A DNA stretch of 64,000 nucleotides from UBA5078 sp033721235 (GCA_033721235.1 JAWWAY010000016.1:9500-73499); one strand, 5' to 3'; counted from the stretch's first letter, positions 25,555 to 34,307 are shown. Program-made: numbers and translations. Notes: generated by a model from the sequence alone, not told the origin.

Positions 25555-26697
25555 ATGAATCGTTGGAACCCCAATCTTTATTCAAAAGAAGGACTAAATA
25601 AAGGCTTTAACCCAGAGTATTTAGAAAAACTGGTTGAACAGGGCCGGCAGATGCAGGCCCACAAAGTGCCGGTGTTGTATTCGCTCTCTCACTTGGCGAA
25701 CTATTCACGCACGCTATATTCTGATCTTCACTCTTTTGTTGCCAGGTCAAATATCCACCAAGAAAATTACCCTTACAAAAATTTCCCCATTAGTAAGCGG
25801 AGTGGTGGTAAGCGTTGGATATCTGTACCGGTGCCGGCGTTAATGGCTGTGCAATCGTGGATTAATCGTGAGATTTTGAATAACGTTTTGCCACACCCGG
25901 CTGCATGCGCTTATATTAGAGGGCTTGCTTCGCCATTAAAATCTCATGCTGAAAGGCATTGCGGTGCCGATTGGATACTTAAGATAGATATCAAAAATTT
26001 TTTTTCGCACATCTCCGAGCGGCAAGTTTTTGATGTTTTTAGATCTCTTGGGTACCCAAAGCTTCTTTCCTTTGAAATGGCTAGATTATGTACTAGAGCT
26101 ACGCCCGGTCGACAGGGAGGTAGATGGAACACTGAGTGGAAGGATTATCAGGTGGAAGATTATTTTTGTAGAAGTTTGGGGAGTCTTCCGCAAGGCGGCC
26201 CGACTAGCCCAGCCTTATCGAATTTAGTTTGCCGTCAACTTGATGCGCAGCTTGAAATTCTAGCTAAAGCTCATAGAGCGACATATAGTCGTTATGCGGA
26301 TGATCTTTGCTTTTCCTTCTTTCAGTCTACTAGGAACGATGTTTATAAATTTAAAAAACTTGTCAATAACGTTCTATGGGATAGCTCTTTCACGGAAAAT
26401 CAAAAAAAAACACAAATTATCCCTCCAGGAGCAAGGAAAGTTGTTACAGGCTTAATAGTAAATGAGGATAAGCCGAAAATCCCCAAAGAACTACGGGACC
26501 GTATCAGAATGCATTTATTTTATGCTGAAAAAAATGGAATTTCTGAGCACTGTAAGCATCGAGGCTTTCGCTCAGTCATCGGTCTAAGAAATCACCTCCA
26601 AGGTTTGATTATGTATGTTTTTAGTATAGATCCCGATAAAGGTGAGAAATTTAAACAACAATTCAACCAATTACCTTGGTTGGATTTTGATATTTAG
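25555..26697 (+). CDS. Retron reverse transcriptase
   Basis: 380 residues. Order seen: an N-terminal region with PVLYSLSHLANYS, RT1 region FPISKRSGGKRWISVPVPAL, motif A LKIDIKNFF (D145), motif B LPQGGPTSPALSN, catalytic YADD (247-250), and VTG at 297-299 (KVVTGLIVN), the Y-region hallmark of retron RTs. It should make msDNA from the RNA encoded just upstream, starting at a 2'-OH of a guanosine. There is no maturase or endonuclease domain, which argues against a group II intron. It ends 14 bases before hsdM, so hsdM is probably on the same transcript. It is AT-rich relative to hsdR and hsdM. Confidence 0.93.
   Translation: MNRWNPNLYSKEGLNKGFNPEYLEKLVEQGRQMQAHKVPVLYSLSHLANYSRTLYSDLHSFVARSNIHQENYPYKNFPISKRSGGKRWISVPVPALMAVQSWINREILNNVLPHPAACAYIRGLASPLKSHAERHCGADWILKIDIKNFFSHISERQVFDVFRSLGYPKLLSFEMARLCTRATPGRQGGRWNTEWKDYQVEDYFCRSLGSLPQGGPTSPALSNLVCRQLDAQLEILAKAHRATYSRYADDLCFSFFQSTRNDVYKFKKLVNNVLWDSSFTENQKKTQIIPPGARKVVTGLIVNEDKPKIPKELRDRIRMHLFYAEKNGISEHCKHRGFRSVIGLRNHLQGLIMYVFSIDPDKGEKFKQQFNQLPWLDFDI
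25561..25574. repeat. Retron a2 repeat, inside the reverse transcriptase gene
   Basis: CGTTGGAACCCCAA, codons 3 to 7 of the RT gene if the ATG at 25555 is used, and the exact reverse complement of 25323-25336. Confidence 0.88.
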
Positions 26698-26711
26698 TTA
26701 ATAGGGTAAGC

Positions 26712-28190
26712 ATGTCAGCATCAGAAATAGTCAACAAAGTATGGAACTACGCCCACGTATTACGCGATGACGGCGTAGGTTACGGCGATTACGTAGAACA
26801 AATCACCTTCCTAATCTTCCTGAAAATGGCCGACGAGCGAGAAGTGTCTGGCCAACAGGTTGCCGTGCCTATTGAGTACAGCTGGTCAAAACTGGTCAAG
26901 CTCGACGGCGACGCACTGGAGATCCAATACCGCCATACCCTCGAGGAGTTGGGCAAGCAAGGCGGCATGTTGGGCACTATCTTCCGTAAGGCTCAAAACA
27001 AGATTCAAGACCCGGCCAAACTCGAACGGCTGATAAAGCTGATCGAAAAGGAAGCTTGGTCTACCCTGCCCGTGGACGTAAAAGGCGAAATCTACGAAGG
27101 CCTGTTAGAACGCAACGCACAAGATGTGAAAGGAGGTGCTGGCCAGTACTTTACCCCGCGCGCATTGATTCAGGCGATGGTCGATGTAATGCAACCCAAC
27201 GTTATGGATACCGTTGCCGACCCAGCGAGCGGTACAGGCGGCTTCCTATTGGCGGCCTACGATTATATGGCACCTCAAGCGTCCTCTAAGAAAGAACAAA
27301 AGCATTTGCGTGAGAATGCGCTACGTGGCAACGACATTGTCGACAGCGTGACTCGCCTATGTGCCATGAACCTTTATCTACATGGTATCGGCAGCGCCGA
27401 CGGTGAGTGCCCTGTTATCAGTAACGATGCCTTAGCCAAGGAGGTAAGCGAAAAGGACTTGGTAGATATCGTCCTCGCCAATCCTCCCTTTGGTAAGAAG
27501 AGTTCTATCACCGTCATCAGTGAGAAGACCGGCAAAGCCGAGTCCGAAAAACTCACTTACGAGCGTGAAGACTTCTGGGCGACTACATCCAACAAACAAC
27601 TTAACTTTGTTCAGCATATTTACAATATGTTGAAGATAGACGGCAAAGCCGCCGTCGTGGTGCCAGACAACGTCCTCTTCGAGGGCGGCGCGGGCGAGAC
27701 TATCCGCAAGAACCTATTGGCACGCACCAACCTACACACCATCCTGCGCCTTCCCACGGGCATCTTTTACGCGCAAGGAGTAAAGGCAAACGTCATCTTC
27801 TTTGATAATAAACCTGCCTCTAAGACTCCTTGGACCAAGAAGCTGTGGATCTACGACTTCCGTACCAACGTCCACATGACGCTTAAAACCAATCGCCTCA
27901 AGAAAAGCGATTTCGAAGAGTTCATCAAACTATACAAACCCGACGACATCAAAAAGCGCAAAGAGACTTGGGATGCTAAGAAAGGTGAAGGCCGCTGGCG
28001 CAGTTACAGCTATGAAGACATCATAGCCAGAGATAAAACTAACCTAGATATTTTCTGGCTAAAAGACGACTCGCTAGAAGACACAGAGAATTTGCCTGCG
28101 CCTGAGGAATTAGCCGCAGAGATTGTCGAGCAGCTAGAGGCTGCCCTTTCAGAATTCAGATCTGTTGAAGAAGCACTGACTCGCAACTAG
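26712..28190 (+). CDS. hsdM: Type I DNA methyltransferase subunit M (HsdM)
   Basis: 492 residues. An N-terminal helical domain (about 1-130) precedes the N6-adenine methyltransferase domain with the SAM motif DPASGTGG (170-177) and the catalytic NPPF (257-260). It methylates adenine at sites chosen by HsdS and forms the core of the restriction complex. Its separation from hsdR and hsdS by 2.5 kb of retron genes is odd; these subunits are normally adjacent. The start has AGGG upstream. A short gap without a clear terminator follows, then the convergent LysR gene. Confidence 0.96.
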   Translation: MSASEIVNKVWNYAHVLRDDGVGYGDYVEQITFLIFLKMADEREVSGQQVAVPIEYSWSKLVKLDGDALEIQYRHTLEELGKQGGMLGTIFRKAQNKIQDPAKLERLIKLIEKEAWSTLPVDVKGEIYEGLLERNAQDVKGGAGQYFTPRALIQAMVDVMQPNVMDTVADPASGTGGFLLAAYDYMAPQASSKKEQKHLRENALRGNDIVDSVTRLCAMNLYLHGIGSADGECPVISNDALAKEVSEKDLVDIVLANPPFGKKSSITVISEKTGKAESEKLTYEREDFWATTSNKQLNFVQHIYNMLKIDGKAAVVVPDNVLFEGGAGETIRKNLLARTNLHTILRLPTGIFYAQGVKANVIFFDNKPASKTPWTKKLWIYDFRTNVHMTLKTNRLKKSDFEEFIKLYKPDDIKKRKETWDAKKGEGRWRSYSYEDIIARDKTNLDIFWLKDDSLEDTENLPAPEELAAEIVEQLEAALSEFRSVEEALTRN

Positions 28191-28289
28191 GAAGGAGATA
28201 TAGCCAAGCAATTACTTAACAAGATTCACTGCATATTAAAGGTCAAACCGGAATTTTAAACTCTTATAATCGCTGCGAACCCTCATTGC

Positions 28290-29177
28290 TCAAGGCACTT
28301 CCGGTACCCGATCAAGCAGCGCTTTCAACGCCGGCAGAACAAAATGACGCTTGGCCGTTATCGCGTAGAAGCTCTCGACAACTCCATCCAGCACTGCGTA
28401 GCGCTGTAGTTTGCCGCTTTGCAGTTCGTCCTGAACCACGACCTCCGGCACCATTGCTACGCCGCCGGAGTCACGGGCTAATAGACGCAGCATTGCCATG
28501 TCATCCACCTCGGCATAGGGGGCTGCCTCGACTCCTAGCTTCTCGCACAATAAATCGAATTGGCTGCGAATATCGCTGTCTTTGCCTGGCAGCAGTAGCT
28601 TGACCTTGGCCAGGTCCGCGGGAAAGCGAAAACGTCTCGCCATATCGCCCGCTGGCCCAACAAGACAAACGCTCTGCTGAGCGATGAGCTGACAGCGCCA
28701 CGGCATTGTCGCATCCGCTACCACCGGTCGATTGGAAAGAATAAGATCCACCTTGTGCACCTTCAGCTGCTCCAACAACTCCTCTAGACTGGCCGACTGC
28801 ATCACCAGTCTCACCTGTGCTTCGCCAATGACAGGGCGTAAAAAGTTCTCCTGAAAGTTTCGCGACAAAGTAGCCACAGCACCAATGCGCAGGCGCTGCA
28901 CCCGTTGCAGCTCGCCACTTTCAATGGTGGCCAGCATTTCACTGCCGAGATTAAAAATGCTTTCCGCATACTCAAGTACCATATGTCCCATTTCGGTCAG
29001 GCGCATGGAGCGACTTTCACGTACGAACAACTCGTGCCCCAACTGCCCTTCAAGCTGACGAATCTGTGAGGACAGGGCCGACTGAGACACATGGTGATGC
29101 TCCGCAGCGCGGGTTAAGTGCCCCTCCTTAGCCACAGCCCAGAAGTAGTACAAATGACGGAAATTTAAGTTGCGCAT
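28290..29177 (-). CDS. LysR-family regulator divergent from the dab operon
   Basis: 295 residues. The N-terminal winged helix MRNLNFRHLYYFWAVAKEGHLTRAAEHHHVSQSALSSQIRQLEGQLGHELFVRESRSMRLTEMG is closest to the NhaR-like branch, and an effector-binding domain follows. It lies head to head with dabB across 119 bases, the standard position for a LysR regulator of the neighbouring operon. The gap contains a TTAT-N6-ATAA inverted repeat as a possible half of its binding site. It probably senses inorganic carbon, pH or sodium status; that is inferred from context only. Confidence 0.88.
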   Translation of the reverse strand: MRNLNFRHLYYFWAVAKEGHLTRAAEHHHVSQSALSSQIRQLEGQLGHELFVRESRSMRLTEMGHMVLEYAESIFNLGSEMLATIESGELQRVQRLRIGAVATLSRNFQENFLRPVIGEAQVRLVMQSASLEELLEQLKVHKVDLILSNRPVVADATMPWRCQLIAQQSVCLVGPAGDMARRFRFPADLAKVKLLLPGKDSDIRSQFDLLCEKLGVEAAPYAEVDDMAMLRLLARDSGGVAMVPEVVVQDELQSGKLQRYAVLDGVVESFYAITAKRHFVLPALKALLDRVPEVP

Positions 29178-29296
29178 GGCTATGGTTCTCTTTTATCGAA
29201 CAATAACATCAAAAAAATATATTTTACAAAACACTGGCCAAACCGCAACATCCGCGGCAATCAAAAACATCGCAAATTGCACTAAGGGGACAAAAG

Positions 29297-30850
29297 ATGT
29301 CGGAGTTACTCAACGGATGGTTGTTACCAGCGTTGTACGCCAGCGGCTTTATGCTGGCGCTAGTATTAAAGCGAAACCATTGGCTAACCGCGCGGGGAAC
29401 TGCGCTTCTGGGTCTGATCGTCACCATTATCTTGGTTTCCAGCGCCGTCATCTTGACGCAACTCCAGCCCCTCTCCGTCGACAAACTGGGATTGACGCTT
29501 GCAGGCCTAGTTTCGCTGCTAGGCTGGGTCATCATTAATTACTCCGCCCGCTACTTGCAGGGAGAGGCAAACCAAACACTGTTTGTTCGGGCCATGCTAT
29601 TTACGCTAGCTTGTGTCAGCCTACTGGCTGTTAGCCGCCACCTGGCTGTGATTGTCCTAGCGTGGAGCGGCACAAGTGTCGGCCTGCACTATCTGCTGAC
29701 CTACTACAGAGAGCGCAAGGCCGCACAGATCGTGGCTCACAAAAAATTCATCGTTAGCCGTCTAGCCGAGATATGTCTGTTAGTGGCACTAGTATTAATC
29801 TATCAATCTACCGGTACCCTGACACTCGATGGCATCCAGCTTTTCCTTAGCGATGCACAGAGCCTACCCACGGCCATGCACTGGGCCGCCGCACTATTCG
29901 CACTGGCGGCCATTCTCAAATCGGCTCAACTGCCACTACATGGCTGGCTAATTCAGGTCATGGAGGCCCCCACTCCCGTATCGGCATTGCTGCATGCTGG
30001 CGTGGTTAACATGGGCGGATTCATTCTCATCAGGCTAGCTGACCTAATAACGCTGGCCCCCGTCGCGCAAATCATGCTGGTGGTAACGGGCAGCATCAGC
30101 GCTGTTCTTGCCGGGCTGGTGATGATGACACGCATTAGCATCAAGGTGCGTTTAGCCTGGTCCACCTGTGCTCAAATGGGTTTCATGCTGATGGAAATCG
30201 GGCTGGGATTATACGAGCTGGCATTGCTGCACCTAGTGGCTCACTCTCTCTACAAGGCTCATGCTTTCTTAGGCTCTGGGGATACGGTAGCCCAGGCACG
30301 AATAAGTGACTTTCTTGCCGTATCAAAGCAATCCCGTTCGATTCTCTGGTATCTGGGCGCCTTTGTACTCAGTGCCGCCACTGTCATTGGCTCAGTATTG
30401 CTCTGGCAATACTTTGTGCCCAAGCTAAGCTTGTCCGCCGCGGCAATCGCCATCGTGATTATGGGTCTGTCCCCACTACTGTGGTTGGAACATGGCAGCT
30501 CTGCGGGCCTCTTGGGCCGAGGACTGTTGAGAATAGTCGCAATTACTCAGCTGTATCTCCTTTGGCACCTATTATTTAGTGAACTGGTGCCAGCGGCTGA
30601 TACCGCAAACACAATGCTGTTGGTCTGGGTGGGCGCCTGTTTCGCATTGCTATATACCGGCCAGGTCTGGCTGCCCAAGCATCCACACAGCAGGCTGACC
30701 CAAATAGTTTATCCCTGGGCGTATTGCGGCTTCTATCTGGATGAAACCTTTACTCGTTTCGCTTTCAAATTCTGGCCAGCATTATTGAGCAAAGCCCAGG
30801 CACAGACATTGGTTAATCGTCAGCATGACCTCGTTGGAGAGATAGCATGA
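29297..30850 (+). CDS. dabB: DabB, proton-conducting membrane subunit of the DAB bicarbonate system
   Basis: 517 residues and about 13-14 membrane segments, homologous to the antiporter-like subunits of complex I (NuoL/MrpA family). The central PLHGWLIQVMEAPTPVSALLHAGVVNMGGFIL stretch is diagnostic of this family. With DabA it forms the energy-coupled inorganic-carbon uptake complex. There is an AAGGGG ribosome site, and it overlaps dabA by 4 bases (ATGA). No other complex I subunits are present, which separates it from nuo or mrp loci. Confidence 0.9.
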   Translation: MSELLNGWLLPALYASGFMLALVLKRNHWLTARGTALLGLIVTIILVSSAVILTQLQPLSVDKLGLTLAGLVSLLGWVIINYSARYLQGEANQTLFVRAMLFTLACVSLLAVSRHLAVIVLAWSGTSVGLHYLLTYYRERKAAQIVAHKKFIVSRLAEICLLVALVLIYQSTGTLTLDGIQLFLSDAQSLPTAMHWAAALFALAAILKSAQLPLHGWLIQVMEAPTPVSALLHAGVVNMGGFILIRLADLITLAPVAQIMLVVTGSISAVLAGLVMMTRISIKVRLAWSTCAQMGFMLMEIGLGLYELALLHLVAHSLYKAHAFLGSGDTVAQARISDFLAVSKQSRSILWYLGAFVLSAATVIGSVLLWQYFVPKLSLSAAAIAIVIMGLSPLLWLEHGSSAGLLGRGLLRIVAITQLYLLWHLLFSELVPAADTANTMLLVWVGACFALLYTGQVWLPKHPHSRLTQIVYPWAYCGFYLDETFTRFAFKFWPALLSKAQAQTLVNRQHDLVGEIA

Positions 30851-33321
30851 ACGCAGCGTTAGCCCAGACACAAGAGACCCCCGGCAAGCTTCAAGCAGCA
30901 ATACAGGCCGCTTGCCAAACCATCGCGCCCACCTGGCCGCTGGATCGCATGATTGCCGTAAACCCTTATTGGGAGCGCAAGGAACATTCCTTTGCTAATG
31001 TGGGCGAAACGCTGGACAAAATCGCAGGCTCATCACTCACGATGCCACTTTGCTACTATAAAGAGCGCTATGTTCAGGGTGACATCCAGCTTAGTCACTT
31101 AGAAAAGGCAATCAGTGACAAGCAGTCCTCCTTGACCGCTAAGCAACTGCTCGATGCTCTGGAAGAAAAGTCGCCAAGCTCTGTCCCTGCCCCGCTGCTG
31201 TGTGACGCTATAGACCGAGAGCGCAACCTGCATCATGAACCCGCTTGGTGCGACACTATTACCCACCAGGTCGCTCAGTTCTGCGCCGCTTATTTCGACC
31301 GCGACCAAGCGGACTGGCGACCAAACCAGGAACAGACGCTTTACGCCAGTTGGCGTCAGGCTCTTACTCAGGACCACAGTGTATCCCTTCTAATGAAGGC
31401 TCCCGGTATCCCTACCAAAGCCAAAACGCTGGCTAGCGACCCAGAGCAGCAGATAAGCCTGGCCCTAGAGCAACTAGGGGTGGAAGCAAGCCAATGGGAT
31501 ATGTACCTGCAAACCGTGTTGATGCGTGTAAGTGGCTGGGCATCTTGGTGCGCCTACCGCCGTTGGCAGGCTCGACTGGAGGCCAAAAGCGATAACACTT
31601 TGGTGGATTTACTGGCCATCCGTCTAAGCTGGGAATGCCTTATTGACGATGGAGAGCGATATAAGGGTTCCCCATGGAACCGTTGGCAGGAAGCATGGCA
31701 GGAGCACTTTCAAAAACCCGATAACACAGCTTTGCAAAGCGCTTTACTGTGGCAGCGCGCTCATGAAATCAGCTATCAAGAGCAGCTATTCGGCAAGCTG
31801 TGCCACACTTGTGATCCTGCTCAAGCAACATCCGACACTCCTGATGTTCAGGCCGTGTTCTGCATCGATGTGCGCTCAGAGGTGTTTCGACGCCACCTGG
31901 AAGCACAATCGAGCGGCATACAAACTTTAGGCTTCGCCGGCTTCTTTGGCCTACCTATTAGCTATACCCCTGTTGGCACTGAGGCTACCCGTCCGCAACT
32001 GCCTGGCCTGCTGGCGCCCGCGCTAAATATTACGGAAAGCACGGGTAACGCCGCCAGCGATGAAAAGGCCATCGAACAGAGACAGAAAACGCTGAAAAAC
32101 CGTTTCAGTTGGCGACCGTTTCAGTCTGCCCCGGCCTCAAGCTTTACGCTTGTGGAGGCCTTGGGGCTGGCTTATGCCGGCAAATTAATTAAGCGTAGCT
32201 TGCCAAACATAGCGACAGCCGAGTCCCCGGACGCCCTTGGTCTGAATAAACAACAAGCCCACAGCCTGCGCCCCACTGTTAAAAATGCTCTATTGGGCGA
32301 TGTCACCGAACAGGCAAAAATTGCGGCTCAAGTACTAACAGCTATGGGCCTGAGCAGTGGCTTAGCCCCCTTAGTATTACTCATTGGTCACGGCAGTCAG
32401 ACGCAGAACAACCCCCAGCGAGCAGGCCTGGATTGCGGCGCCTGCTGCGGCCAAACTGGTGAAGTAAACTCCAGAGCACTGGCAAGCTTGTTGAATGACC
32501 CTGCTGTGCGCCAACAACTGGTGACTGATGGCATAGACGTGCCGGCGACTACTCACTTTGTAGCAGGCCTGCACAACACCACAACAGACGAAGTCACACT
32601 GTTTGATACAGATATACTGCCAACAAGCCACGATGCGCCCCTACAGCAAATCATAGGGCAGCTAAACGCGGCGGGCCTGGCGGCGCGACAAGAAAGAGCA
32701 CCACTATTGGGCCTAGGCAAACTAGTCAGCAAACCTGCAAAGCTCACCAAAGCAGTGAAGCAGAGAGCAAATGACTGGGCTCAGACACGCCCGGAATGGG
32801 GGCTGGCCAATAACGCCGCCTTTATTGTGGCGCCCAGAGCACGAACGCGAGGTGTCAATCTAGCTGGGCGCAGCTTTCTGCATGATTATGACTACAAGAA
32901 GGATCCCGAAGGCAAACTGTTGGAACTAATTATGACGGCACCAATGGTCGTCACCAATTGGATCAATATGCAGTATCACGCCTCAACGGTCGATAATAGG
33001 CGCTACGGTAGCGGCAATAAAACCCTGCACAACGTAGTAGGCGGTCGTCTAGGAATGTTCGAGGGTAATGGTGGCGACCTGCGTATTGGCCTTGCCTTGC
33101 AGTCGGTGCACGATGGCGAACAATGGCGTCACGACCCTTTGCGCTTAACAGTGCTCATCGACGCGCCTCGCGCAGCAATTGAGCGGGTGATAGCCACCCA
33201 CGAGACGGTTAGAAACCTGGTGCATAATCAATGGCTCTATCTAGCACGCTTCGACGGCGCGGGAATTGAAAGCTACCAGCAAGGAAGCTGGCAGGCCTGG
33301 GAGCAAAGTCCTCAAACGTAA
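30847..33321 (+). CDS. dabA: DabA (DUF2309), cytoplasmic subunit of the DAB bicarbonate system
   Basis: 824 residues. The predicted zinc ligands are C339 and D341 (VFCIDVRSE), H515 (LIGHGSQ) and C530 (GLDCGACCGQ). Their spacing is the same as I recall for the Halothiobacillus protein, whose active site resembles a beta-carbonic anhydrase. It is thought to hydrate CO2 to bicarbonate in one direction, driven by the DabB ion gradient. Coupled to dabB by a 4-base overlap. No carboxysome or Rubisco genes are in the window, so here it may feed carboxylases of central metabolism. Confidence 0.92.
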   Translation: MNAALAQTQETPGKLQAAIQAACQTIAPTWPLDRMIAVNPYWERKEHSFANVGETLDKIAGSSLTMPLCYYKERYVQGDIQLSHLEKAISDKQSSLTAKQLLDALEEKSPSSVPAPLLCDAIDRERNLHHEPAWCDTITHQVAQFCAAYFDRDQADWRPNQEQTLYASWRQALTQDHSVSLLMKAPGIPTKAKTLASDPEQQISLALEQLGVEASQWDMYLQTVLMRVSGWASWCAYRRWQARLEAKSDNTLVDLLAIRLSWECLIDDGERYKGSPWNRWQEAWQEHFQKPDNTALQSALLWQRAHEISYQEQLFGKLCHTCDPAQATSDTPDVQAVFCIDVRSEVFRRHLEAQSSGIQTLGFAGFFGLPISYTPVGTEATRPQLPGLLAPALNITESTGNAASDEKAIEQRQKTLKNRFSWRPFQSAPASSFTLVEALGLAYAGKLIKRSLPNIATAESPDALGLNKQQAHSLRPTVKNALLGDVTEQAKIAAQVLTAMGLSSGLAPLVLLIGHGSQTQNNPQRAGLDCGACCGQTGEVNSRALASLLNDPAVRQQLVTDGIDVPATTHFVAGLHNTTTDEVTLFDTDILPTSHDAPLQQIIGQLNAAGLAARQERAPLLGLGKLVSKPAKLTKAVKQRANDWAQTRPEWGLANNAAFIVAPRARTRGVNLAGRSFLHDYDYKKDPEGKLLELIMTAPMVVTNWINMQYHASTVDNRRYGSGNKTLHNVVGGRLGMFEGNGGDLRIGLALQSVHDGEQWRHDPLRLTVLIDAPRAAIERVIATHETVRNLVHNQWLYLARFDGAGIESYQQGSWQAWEQSPQT

Positions 33322-33683
33322 GCCATAAGTTTTACAGGTTAATGTAAGAATTGAAGAGGCTCCTTGCTCGCAAGCCTTGAAGTTCCCGATCGTTTTCCCT
33401 TCAGCTCCCAGCTTCTCTATTGCGGCTATATATTCCCGTTACTGCTGACCGTCAATAACTAGAAGCTACGCACACTCCCCATCATCCAAACAACGTTTGA
33501 ACCCATTTTCTATGGTGCACACAATTTAGCTCGGCTCGATTCGCCAAGGAATCAATTAGTTGAGCATTCTCGTTCTGACGATTCTGGCATCTTGTATTCT
33601 CTTAAAAAAGTGGCAAAACCGGAACGATTGAACAACACTGTGAGAATATAGATCTATTAAACAGCTCAGGAAGGGTTCGATAA
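33322..33683. other. Gene-free stretch between dabA and the CDF-like gene
   Basis: 362 bases with stops in all frames and no tRNA, strong hairpin or T run that I can support as a terminator. The last 20 bases hold the AGGAAGG ribosome site of the next gene. Fragments of a decayed gene on the minus strand are possible but not demonstrable. Confidence 0.5.
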
Positions 33684-34307
33684 ATGAGCAACCAAGAGAT
33701 TGACGTAATCTCCAGTGATAAACGCAGAGCTTTCTGGACGGTACTTGTACTGAACGCTCTACTGGCGGCAGGTTTTCTATTCGTGGGGCTTGTCGCCGAC
33801 TCTAGCTCCTTGCTTGCCAATGGGCTCGACAATACCTCCGACGCGGCAGTGTATGGCCTAAGCTTGCTAGCACTAAGCCAGACTCGCGCATGGAAGCGCG
33901 CCGCGGCGAAAGTGTCGGGAACCATGCTGCTGATTTTCTCTGTGCTTGTCTTTATTGATGCTGTAAGACGCTTTTTTACAGGCTCCGACCCTATTGGCCA
34001 GTCCATGATCATCATGGCAATTATCGCTGCAGCCATTAACTTAGTGTCACTCTATTTGCTCAAGCGGCTAGAGGGTAAGGACGTTAATTTAAGGGCTGCT
34101 ATTACTTTTAGCTTCAATGACTTTATCGCCAATGGCGGCATCATTGTAGCGGGGGTATTAATCTTTATGACCGGAGACAACTGGCCAGACTTGCTGGTTG
34201 GTGCAGCAGTAGCATGTATCGCAGCTTATGGTGGAATAGAGATTCTCAAAGACGCTCATATGGACAAGCATGAGGAAGAGGGAAGCACTCATTATCCAGG
34301 CGATTGA
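33684..34307 (+). CDS. Short cation-diffusion-facilitator-like membrane protein
   Basis: 207 residues and six predicted membrane segments, matching only the membrane part of CDF (zinc/iron/manganese efflux) proteins. ADSSSLLANGLDNTSDAAVYGLSLLAL corresponds to the TM2 metal-site helix (two Asp kept, the usual His replaced by Asn), and SFNDFIANGGIIVAG to TM5. The cytoplasmic metallochaperone-like C-terminal domain, about 90 residues in ordinary CDFs, is missing; instead there is a short DAHMDKHEEEGSTHYPGD tail. It is probably a real single-gene unit with a good ribosome site (AGGAAGG). Transport and metal are unproven. Confidence 0.75.
   Translation: MSNQEIDVISSDKRRAFWTVLVLNALLAAGFLFVGLVADSSSLLANGLDNTSDAAVYGLSLLALSQTRAWKRAAAKVSGTMLLIFSVLVFIDAVRRFFTGSDPIGQSMIIMAIIAAAINLVSLYLLKRLEGKDVNLRAAITFSFNDFIANGGIIVAGVLIFMTGDNWPDLLVGAAVACIAAYGGIEILKDAHMDKHEEEGSTHYPGD

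Larger units (their letters stand above)
25323..25574 (+). ncRNA. Retron msr-msd non-coding RNA
   Basis: Perfect 14-bp inverted repeats at 25323-25336 (a1) and 25561-25574 (a2) bound the unit. Nine bases after a1 comes TTTAGCC, with the G at 25346 as the likely 2'-5' branching guanosine. Three msr hairpins follow: 25352-25368 (7-bp stem), 25382-25398 and 25411-25426. The msd part is a 20-bp perfect stem (25456-25475 with 25510-25529) with a 34-base top, then a 6-bp hairpin at 25531-25546. The order a1, AGC, msr hairpins, msd stem, a2, RT gene is the standard retron layout. Exact cDNA ends cannot be set from sequence. Confidence 0.88.

Noticed and set aside
25555..26697. Group II intron or diversity-generating-retroelement RT
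   Set aside because: The RT lacks a maturase or endonuclease domain, the catalytic box is YADD with a VTG motif, and an a1/a2-bounded RNA lies directly upstream, all pointing to a retron.
18376..28290. Integrated element with attL/attR at ssrA
   Set aside because: No integrase or recombinase gene and no second copy of the tmRNA 3' end were seen within or after the island.
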